Shown here in pieces: positions 56,101 to 64,000 of a stretch of 64,000 nucleotides of DNA. Under the pieces are notes generated by a model. It did not search any database and was not told the DNA's origin. It worked only from the letters and a program-made list of their open reading frames with translations. Both the position numbers and the translations under genes were made by a program. Source of the DNA: Macrostomum hystrix (lineage: Eukaryota; Platyhelminthes; Macrostomidae); assembly GCA_950097015.1 (NCBI GenBank), contig CATNEN010000003.1, positions 3,099,001-3,163,000 of the forward strand, written 5' to 3'. How positions within the stretch are numbered: position 1 is the first letter of the stretch; every line of letters begins with the position of its first letter.

Positions 56101-57167
56101 TCGATCATGGCCTAGACAACGGGTGGGCAAACTTATGTGCCTCGTGCGTCAAGTGGGGAATCCAAGAGGACTAAAAAGTGGATCAGAAATTGACAAGGAA
56201 GAGAGAAGAAAGTGAAAGATGAGACTCGGGAGAGATGAGACACGGGAGAGATGAGACACGGGAGATGAGACTCGGGAGAGATGAGACACGGGAGAGATGA
56301 GACACGGGAGAGATGAGACTCGGGAGAGATGAGATAGCGAAGAGATGAGACACGGGAGAGATGAGACACGGGAGATGAGACTCGGGAGAGATGAGACACT
56401 GGAGAGATGAGACACGGGAGAGATGAGACACGGGAGAGATGAGACTCGGGAGAGAGGAGATAGCGAAGAGATGAGACACGGGAGAGATGAGACACTGGAG
56501 AGATGAGACACTGGAGAGATGAGACACTGGAGAGATGAGACACTGGAGAGATGAGACACTGGAGAGATGAGACACTGGAGAGATGAGACACTGGAGAGAT
56601 GAGACACAGCAGAGATGAGATCCTGGAGAGATGAGACACTGGAGAGATGAGACACGGGAGAGATGAGACACTGGAGAGATGAGACACTGGAGAGATGAGA
56701 TCCTGGAGAGATGAGACACAGCAGAGATGAGACACAGCAGAGATGAGACACAGCAGAGATGAGACCCTGGAGAGATGAGATCCTGGAGAGATGAGACACA
56801 GCAGAGATGAGACCCTGGAGAGATGAGATCCTGGAGAGATGAGACACGGCAGAGATGAGACACGGAAGAGATGAGACACGGAAGAGATGAGACACAGCAG
56901 AGATGAGACCCTGGAGAGATGAGACCCTGGAGAGATGAGACACTGGAGAGATGAGACACTGGAGAGATGAGACACAGCAGTGATGAGACCCTGGAGAGAT
57001 GAGACACTGGAGAGAACAGACAGGAGGATAGACACGGGAGAAAGATTTGAAGGTAACAGGGTTCGTTGTTTATCTACTTAAACGAATTGATATAAAAACT
57101 AAGTTTGGCTTACCTCTTTGCCAGGCGGCGGAACATTGTATAATCCGCCGCGCATCGCTAAAGACCC

Positions 57168-57198
<31 letters not shown>

Positions 57199-60100
57199 GA
57201 ACCGATTGGCTTCCTCATAGCCATTTGATTGGTAAAAATTCGATGACATGCTGCAGATGAAATCGATGGACTCAAAGTTAGCGACAATGGACTGAGAATG
57301 ATTTTTCTCTTCTTTCTGTCTAAACAGCTGCGCAAACTGACAGGTAACGTTTGACGAACACTATTAACGCGTCGTGGTCGACGAAGAAAATTGGTTAAAG
57401 TCCGCTTGCTAGTACTAGAAATACTTCGACAGCAACTGCTACTGCTGCTACTGCTGAAGCTATTAACAAAGGATTTCTTCGAGCAAGCAGATTTCGATAT
57501 TAACAAAGGAGGCGTGCATAACACCGGAGATAACAATTGCCTATTTACAATGCTATTATTTTTGTTATTATTACTAATACTATTGTGTACATTTTGTCGA
57601 TAGCACAGACGGGAAACAGTTGATGATCGAATTATAGATGGCAATCGTCGACACGAGGAACGATAATGCGATTCAAATTTAGTGTAGATCTGCGGATGCC
57701 GTTTCGGAGTATCTAACACTGTTAGATCTGTGACAACCATGGCGCTATTTGCTCTGTTTGGTTGCTTAAAGCTTTCAAGGTTTGTCCAACGATGTTAGCG
57801 AAGGTAAGGCAAGACTAGTTTCGTATTTATTAGGAACGTGAATGGACTGAAACTCAATTGGACGATGCGCAGACACCCACCCCAACTCCGCGTCACTAAC
57901 TCTTCTCTCATTGGCTGGCGTAAAACTGACTAGAGCTAAGTGTATAGTCAATCGTTTTTACTGACCTTAACCAATAAACCAATGACTTTGATGATAAGAA
58001 AATCTGAGCGATGTACATTAAACTCAATGAATGAATGCAAAGTTTGTAGTTAATGTACTTTAACCAAGTTGTACACATAAATTACCAATGTTTTTATTAC
58101 GAACTTATTTAAAGTCACACCCATACTGATAACCAATAATCATCAATTACACCTAATTAACTGCAGTTAGACTTCATGCCTTAGCAGGTAGACACCCTAT
58201 CTAACAGGTAGACACCCTTGTCTAACAGGTAGACACCCTGTCTAATAGATGAACACCCTGTCTAACAGATAACACCCTGTCTAGCAGGTAGACACCCTGT
58301 CTAACAGGTAGACACCCTGTCTAGCAGGTAGACACCCTGTCTAATAGATGAACACCCTGTCTAACAGATGAACACCCTGTCTAACAGATGAACACCCTAT
58401 CTAAAAGGTAGACACCCTGTCTAACAGATAGACACCCTGTCTTACAGGTAGACACCCTATCTAACAGGTAGACACCCTATCTAACAGGTAGACACCCTAT
58501 CTAACAGGTAGACACCCTATCTAACAGGTAGACACCCTATCTAACAGGTAGACACCCTATCTAACAGGTAGACACCCTATCTAACAGGTAGACACCCTCT
58601 CTAACAGGTAGACACCCTATCTAACAGGTAGACACCTTGTCTAACATGCCTAAACAGACAGACAGGAGTTTTACTGGACAAAGTTTGTTTCAGAATGTTC
58701 TGGATTAACAAAATATTATCATATACATACATTTTCAAACTATTATAGGTTGCATAAATAGGACAAGCCACAGGAGTCCAGTAAAACAGACAAGACTATT
58801 TGTTTTAGTTGCATTTAGTCTTAGAAAATGAATTATGCAATAACTCTACGAAACATTACAACAAATTTCTCAGTTCAAAGCCGACAAGTCTGTGACTTTA
58901 ACACCCCGTTTTAGTTGAGAATAATTAATAAATAAACAAGTAATTCCCTGCTATTTAAAATACTTCACACTATGTCACGTTGTTGTTTCTAAGCCACGTA
59001 AGCTCGAAAATAAGAGACACTGTAACTAATTCTCTTTGGTTAGTAACTAAGTTTATAGAGGTGACAATTATTTTATTATCGCTTCTCTCTTCCATTCAAA
59101 TTTATCCAGACACCTTCATCATAACTAATGTTTCTATACTTTACAACACCTAAAGATCATGCTTTATTGGGCTCTGTCGAACATGTAGTACCAACTTGTA
59201 TTAAATATACTGTAATTATTCCCTTTCCTAACTTTTTCTACCATTTGTACATCTATCAACTATCTGTAATTGTACAGCCCCAATTAAATCAGATGTAAAG
59301 CTATTGCGCGACGCATCTGAAGGCCGCTTACGGCTGTTCAGTCCGTGGACTGGGGGACGCCACACCTACCCTTAATTGCACCAGCTAATGCTGGCACCCA
59401 TTTAACAACCGAGTGAACTGAGTAAAATGGGGGATCATGGTCAACTGGGAGATCATTGTCAACTGGGGGATCATCATCAACTGGGGGATCATTGTCAACT
59501 GGGGGATCATTGTCAACTGGGGGTTCATTGTCAACTGGGGGTTCATTGTCAACTGGGGGATCATTGTCAACTGGGGGATCATTGTCACCTGGGTGATCAT
59601 CATCAACTGGGGGATCATTGTCAACTGGGGGTTCATTGTCAACTGGGGGATCATCATCAACTGGGGGATCATCATCAACTGGGGGATCATTGTCAACTGG
59701 GGGATCATCATCAACTGGGGGATCATTGTCAACTGGGGGATCATTGTCAACTGGGGGTTCATTGTCAACTGGGGGTTCATTGTCAACTGGGGGATCATTG
59801 TCAACTGGGGGATCATTGTCACCTGGGTGATCATCATCAATTGGGGGATCATTGTCAACTGGGGGATCATTGTCAACTGGGTGATCATTGTAGCTTAAAA
59901 AAGCTGAAAATACAGCTGCTAAAAAGTATATACAAGACGAATTAAATATATTTCTGCTCCCCGAAGGGGGGCAAAACATGCTAGTTGAACTGACTAAAAA
60001 TATACAATTAAAATACCGAAATACCATATGTAAAAAACATCGATTTTCCATTTTTCCATAAATCTGAAAACTAATTTTGCATTTGCTCGTACAATACCAC

Positions 60101-63030
60101 CAACACAATAACAAGCCGCTATAGCTCACCCTCCTGAAAGACTCTATCCACATTGTGACCATAGGTGGCGCAGGTCTCAAAATAGGCGCAACGCCGCAAA
60201 TCTTGAGCACATTTTCGCGTTCTAGGCTCGTCAATAACGCGTGGCCGCGATTCGCTGATTGAATCTACAAAGTAAGTTAAATTATAATGGTAAGAAACGT
60301 ATTTGCCTGCCTGCCTACTAAGAGTAGACTAGTAAGTAGACTAGGAGGATTTTTTGTAAAAAACGGAAAAGCTAACAAAAAATGAATAGGAATCAATCTC
60401 AGAGACGTACCCTGCGTGCCAACTAGCAGAAGGGGCACGTCGGCCAGATTTCTGTACTGAGACATTCTACCATAGAACTGGTAGACGGCGTCGAAGCTTT
60501 CAGCATTGTCCAACGCGAATACAAACAGGCAGGCGTCGCACCAGGCAGTAAACTGCTGATCTGGCGGGCGACCTTCGTCACGAATCAATAGTAGACTGCT
60601 GGCGCCGTCTACCAAGACTTCTTTTTTAAAGCGGCCACCTTTGGTGTTTGTTAAAATGTTTGTTTAGTCTTATATATTTTAAGCATTAAAAGCAATTAAT
60701 TAAAAACGTTATATTGTGACCTATAGTGACGTTATTAAAGTTGACATTTTCCTAGATAAGAAATTAATGATGACAGATAGATGAAAATGACAATTACTTC
60801 TAAACTTAGAATTAAGAACTAAGTCGGTGGTCCGGGGTTCGATTCCCGATTTATGTTCAATCAACTTATTTTTAGTTCAGTTTACCCAGCTCTTAAATGG
60901 GTACCAGCATTAGCTGGGGATAACTGAGGGTGGGTGTGGCGTCCCCCGTCACAGTCCATGGACTGAACAGCCGTACGCAGCCTTCCGATGCGCCGCGCAA
61001 TAGCTGCGGCTGTGCTGTCGGCTACACATCTGGCCCAGATGTTAATATTACAAAGTAGATAAATCTTTGGCAGTTAAAAAGCGAAAAGGTATTAAAAAAT
61101 AATAGGGCTACTGTTTTTTTGTAATTTGCATTTAGAAGTGGCTTACAATACAAGCTACATTTTTTGCCAGCGAAGAATAGACTAGAAGAATACTTTTTCG
61201 TGAAAGCAAAAATTGAAAATCAGAAACTCAAAAACCGTAATAGAATAGTTTTGTTGCTTCAAAGAGAGAAATTCTAGACAGATTTTAAAGCCATTAGAAA
61301 GCAGAAGGCAGGTACTAGTAGTAACAGGAGAGAGTAGAGATAGAAAGGCAGAAAACACGATGTTGCAAATAGTTTTCAAAGAATCCAAAATTCGTATACA
61401 CGATGCCATTTAAATGTACGCCAAAAATCTTATTCATGTTTATTTATAGAGCAGATAAAGTACTAGCAAATTAGGCACAAGAACAGATCGCTAACTATAG
61501 CCTTTCATAGCAAAACCACATTGCTAATTTAAGAGCCAATGATGAAACGCAACATATTTATTAGAATAAATTTAGTCCTACCACAAAATAAAATACAGTT
61601 TAGTCAAAATTCTAGATTTTGTTGCCTAATTTGCACAAGTCTAGGTGAAGCAACGTTGTACGTCGTACTCGTATAAACTTTAATAACCAACCAACCGCAA
61701 TAAACCTTAGATGCAAGCAAATAACTAGTTAGGTAATTGACATTTTTTAATTTCATATCCTGTGTTAGCTTTAGAATGACAGTTCAAACACAACAGTCTG
61801 TATGAGCGGATTCCTTGGCAGATTCTGTATTCACAGGAAACTGACTTCATTCTTAAGCGGTTTCCTTGGTAGATTCTGTATTTACAGGAAACTGACTTCA
61901 TTCTTAAGCGGATTCCTTGGCAGATTCTGTATTCACAGGAAACTGACTTCATTCTTAAGCGGTTTCCTTGGTAGATTCTGTATTTACAGGAAACTGACTT
62001 CATTCTTAAACGGATTCCTAGGTAGATTCTGTATTCACAGGAAACTGACTTCATTCTTAAGCGGATTCCTTGGTAGATTCTGTATTCACAGGAAACTGAC
62101 TTCATTCTTAAGCGGATTCCTTGGCAGATTCTGTATTCACAGGAAACTGACTTCATTCTTAAGCGGTTTCCTTGGTAGATTCTGTATTTACAGGAAACTG
62201 ACTTCATTCTTAAGCGGTTTCCTTGGTAGATTCTGTATTTACAGGAAACTGACTTCATTCTTAAGCGGATTCCTTGGTAGATTCTGTATTCACAGGAAAC
62301 TGACTTCATTCTTAAGCGGATTCTTTGGTAGATTCTGTATTTACTGGAAACTGACTTCATTCTTAAGCGGATTCCTTGGTAGATTCTGTATTTGATGAAA
62401 ACTGACTTGATACTTCCTGCACATTTTACGTCAGAAATTTTTCCTTTCAAAATTACGCACACAGTTTAAGGTAAATCTCAGTTTTATCAGTCACCAAATG
62501 CAAAAAACTATAAAAGAGTTTTACATAAAATTGTTACCAACGTGAGGCACATTTTATCACATACATTTTTATAATAGCTGAAGTGCATTTTACAATCGGT
62601 GTAGGAGAGTTTGAACGTCTGATTCAAGGTCAGGAGTTCGATTCTAGGCAGGATCTAGCCAGGCAGGATGATGAGAAATGAATGTGAAAGAGGAATGTGA
62701 AAAATGTAGGATAAGAATTATAGCCATGATTGGAATAACTATCCTAGTTATTGAGATAAATAATAAACAGACCTTCAGGTGACTCGTCCTGCATATAGGA
62801 TCCAGTCAGGTAGCGATGTACCAGAGCAGATTTGCCCGAATGAATCGAACCAACGACACCCTGTGATGAAGGGTGACAGATAAATCAAGCAAAAAGTTAG
62901 GATAATTTTAATCTGTTTAGTCAGAAATATGATTAAAGACAAGACAATAAAGTAAAGTAACAAAATCTTACCAGCTTTAGTTCAGGAACATTTCGACTCA
63001 GAGTCCATTCCTGGCTGTTAACGAATGAGT
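50125..63030 (-). CDS. AGAP: AGAP / centaurin-gamma Arf-GAP (5' partial)
   Basis: Minus-strand exons, all phase-consistent: 63030-62972, 62860-62773, 60638-60411, 60264-60130, 57250-57114, 55909-55763, 54905-54804, 54184-54026, 53735-53595 (optional), 53263-53054, 52893-52159, 51415-50876 and 50586-50125 (stop). Domains in order: a Ras-like GTPase ([19 protein letters not shown]-loop [35 protein letters not shown]), a long Gln-rich linker, a split PH domain ([14 protein letters not shown] ... [15 protein letters not shown]), an ArfGAP zinc finger (CADC ... CIEC, with HLSRIRSL) and ankyrin repeats. It stimulates GTP hydrolysis on Arf and acts in endosomal and neuronal trafficking. About 1050 residues are visible, and the start lies beyond 64000 or was missed. 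The linker is far longer than in vertebrates. Confidence 0.93.
51440..52090. repeat. Minisatellite, 17-19-bp unit, in AGAP intron
   Basis: About 35 copies of GAGACTGTGAGTAGTGTGT-like units between the PH and ArfGAP exons. Confidence 0.9.
53595..53735 (-). CDS. Optional AGAP exon or alternative first exon
   Basis: Acceptor CTTATCAG/GTT (exon from 53735) and donor AGCAAG/GTGG (exon end 53595) give 47 in-frame codons, phase 0 on both sides. It contains an internal ATG at 53717 ([17 protein letters not shown]). It may be an ordinary cassette exon or the first exon of a short PH-ArfGAP-ANK isoform. Confidence 0.45.
54412..54662. repeat. Minisatellite, 24-bp unit, in AGAP intron
   Basis: About ten copies of CTACTAGAGAATCTACCCAA plus CAGT. 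Confidence 0.9.
55085..55645. repeat. Minisatellite, 20-bp unit, in AGAP intron
   Basis: About 27 copies of AGACTTCAGGGGAGGGTTGG (or TTAC/TTAA variants). Confidence 0.95.
56215..57020. repeat. 16-bp minisatellite, array 2, in AGAP intron
   Basis: About 50 copies of GAGATGAGACACTGGA/GAGATGAGACACGGGA with CACAGCA and CCTGGA variants. The unit is shared with the array at 39890-40622. Confidence 0.95.
57251..57740 (-). other. Candidate alternative first exon of AGAP
   Basis: An open frame from ATG 57740 runs 163 codons into the GTPase-end exon (57250-57114) without a stop and in the correct frame. It encodes a basic, Ser-rich N-terminus ([17 protein letters not shown]...). If used, it would give an isoform without the GTPase domain. 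A CCAAT box in minus orientation lies near 57910. It could also be chance, since there is no recognised domain. Confidence 0.35.
57745..58185. other. AGAP intron, possible internal promoter
   Basis: Slightly GC-richer sequence upstream of the candidate alternative first exon, with CTCATTGGCTGGCG at 57906. Otherwise nothing recognised. Confidence 0.3.
58187..58650. repeat. Minisatellite, 20-bp unit, in AGAP intron
   Basis: About 23 copies of CTAACAGGTAGACACCCTAT, again with the TCTAACAG core. Confidence 0.95.
58655..59290. other. AGAP intron, unique AT-rich part
   Basis: Nothing recognised apart from AGGAGTTTTACTGGAC (about 58660) and its near inverted partner GTCCAGTAAAAC (about 58776), a short imperfect hairpin. 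Confidence 0.4.
59300..59425 (-). mobile_element. SINE family B copy, partial
   Basis: Minus orientation: GCATCTGAAGGCCGCTTACG, CAGTCCGTGGACTG (one change in the palindrome) and CACCAGCTAATGCTGG. It abuts the 18-bp minisatellite. Confidence 0.75.
59428..59892. repeat. Minisatellite, 18-bp unit, in AGAP intron
   Basis: About 26 copies of GATCATTGTCAACTGGGG. The period is divisible by three, so all frames stay open (for example DPPVDN on the minus strand). A nine-unit block is itself duplicated. Confidence 0.95.
60800..61045 (+). mobile_element. SINE family B copy
   Basis: B box GGGGTTCGATTCCC at about 60834, then GGTACCAGCATTAGCTGGGG, GGTGTGGCGTCCC, CAGTCCATGGACTG and GCCGTACGCAGCC. It lies in an AGAP intron, and its A-box end is degraded. 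Confidence 0.8.
61050..61795. other. AGAP intron, AT-rich
   Basis: No gene, RNA or repeat recognised. Confidence 0.4.
61802..62400. repeat. Minisatellite, 51-bp unit, in AGAP intron
   Basis: About 12 highly similar copies of a unit starting GCGGATTCCTTGGTAGATTC and ending GACTTCATTCTTAA. Both strands are open because 51 is divisible by three, but there is no start context or signal typical of a gene. Confidence 0.95.
62590..62660 (+). mobile_element. tRNA-like SINE remnant
   Basis: GTCTGATTCAAGGTCAGGAG followed by TTCGATTCT resembles the anticodon-to-B-box part of a tRNA-derived SINE. Confidence 0.35.
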
Positions 63031-64000
63031 CTAAAATTTCAAGGTCAGCAATGTGAAACTTTAAATAGATTATCTAGAAAAAAGCAGTTCCCATATATTT
63101 TCTGCAAATAGACATTAGTATAACCTATATACAGAGATTGCTTGTGATGTAAGTGATTGATAATTAAGTTTTTTCAACTTTAGTCATAACAGTAAACAAT
63201 AAAACATAAAGAATTTGATTGACAAATATTTTTTAAATACTTTTTAATTATACAAGCCTGTCTGTAAATGCAATTTATACAACTATACAAAAAAATACAA
63301 CAATTTTAAATATAAAAAACATATTGTGAAGGTATTTATTTTAGGCCAGTTGATGAGTTTGGTCAACTTTATTAACCAAATTTTAAATACTAGAATGTTA
63401 AGCTGAACTAAATCGCAAAGGACATTTCATGATACATTTATTGACTCAATATTTCATAATTTTTAAGGATTGAGAGAACAAAACACTTGACTTCTCAGCT
63501 ACAAGGCTAAACTATAAACATTTGTGCATATGCTACTACATTTTAGGCTCTTTCTCGCAAGTAATTGCAAGTAGATGCATATTTACATATCATAGCAATG
63601 CCAGAATTGAATTAAGTTATCAGAAATACATGAGAATAGTATACATAAATACACAAGAATAGAATAGGACATGAGATTTATAATACATTATGTTACATAA
63701 TAATACAATATTAGCAGTATGTCTGTCCTTTTGTTTTGACTTTTTTAGTTGTAAATGCTTGTAGCTTACAACTATTGTAATTCCAATTTTACTACTAAGG
63801 CAGATATATATTATTTGAATCATAATTTATTTGTGACACAAAAATTAAAAGCAAACAAAAAATTAGTGAATGAAATGAAAAATACATTGCATAAAAAACT
63901 AAGTAAGTAAAGCTGGAAGTTACATACAATTATGACATATGAATGTTTGGCTAAAACTATAGGTGTATAGCTTAGGCCTACAATTGTTTAATAGCCTACA
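63031..64000. other. AGAP 5' intron sequence or upstream region
   Basis: AT-rich. No exon encoding the conserved AGAP N-terminal helix before SFVNSQEW could be found, so the true first exons probably lie beyond the window. Confidence 0.4.

Noticed and set aside
56133-57035. 264-300-residue repetitive ORFs
   Set aside because: Same 16-bp minisatellite, located in an AGAP intron.
59338-60234. 298-residue DPPVDN-repeat protein
   Set aside because: 18-bp intronic array flanked by a SINE and by an AGAP exon read in the wrong frame.
61725-62462. 245- and 197-residue ORFs with 17-residue repeats on both strands
   Set aside because: 51-bp minisatellite inside an AGAP intron; openness follows from a period divisible by three.

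Overview
The window is nuclear DNA of an invertebrate animal. Genes have GT-AG introns from about 80 bp to more than 3 kb, and the encoded families are bilaterian: a metabotropic glutamate receptor, AGAP/centaurin-gamma, cytosolic carboxypeptidase CCP1, Pi-class GSTs and an SLC36 transporter. tRNA-derived SINEs and very many minisatellites are also present. A lophotrochozoan such as a free-living flatworm would fit, but the sequence alone does not fix the phylum. PEX10 shows that the lineage keeps peroxisome biogenesis, which argues against parasitic flatworms.

Layout. 0.9-2.9 kb: a decayed element with terminal inverted repeats and an embedded reverse-transcriptase remnant. 4.2-9.4 kb: three tandem Pi-class GST genes (+) with intronless coding regions, plus a perfect 107-bp-arm foldback. 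10.1-11.9 kb: PEX10 (+, 2 exons). 13.2-17.7 kb: SLC36-type amino acid transporter (+, 7 exons). 19.3-20.7 kb: mannose-6-phosphate-receptor-like protein (+, 3 exons). 22.0-23.0 kb: typical 2-Cys peroxiredoxin (-, 3 exons). 25.2 kb: a small secreted ORF (-). 26.8-34.2 kb: CCP1/AGTPBP1 (+, 11 exons). 36-46 kb: five small Pol III-type RNA genes that look like vault RNAs, interspersed with a secreted PAN/LamG-like protein (37.7-39.5 kb, -) and a metabotropic glutamate receptor (41.7-44.3 kb, -). 50.1-63.0 kb: the AGAP Arf-GAP gene (-, about 13 exons, 5' end outside the window).

The most striking signal is the set of vault-RNA-like genes at 36.23-36.39 (-), 36.95-37.05 (+), 37.44-37.54 (+), 40.82-40.92 (+) and 45.76-45.86 kb (+). 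Each has a closing stem whose two strands differ between copies but mostly stay complementary, a box-A region matching the vault RNA GGUUACUUCGA block, a conserved 3' GCGC-A/U-A-U/C-CC block and a T4-T5 terminator. Most carry a TATA-like box near -30 and a palindromic element, roughly CTACTNTAAGTAG, near -80 to -130. None of this is visible as protein coding.

A second theme is that nearly every long intron, and several intergenic gaps, holds its own minisatellite (periods 14-84 bp). Several arrays run right up to an intron's 3' splice site, and three different arrays share the core TCTAACAG. Long ORFs made only of these repeats are not genes. Functionally the genes are a mixture (detoxification and redox, peroxisome, lysosome, tubulin deglutamylation, neuronal signalling, Arf GTPase control) with no operon-like logic.
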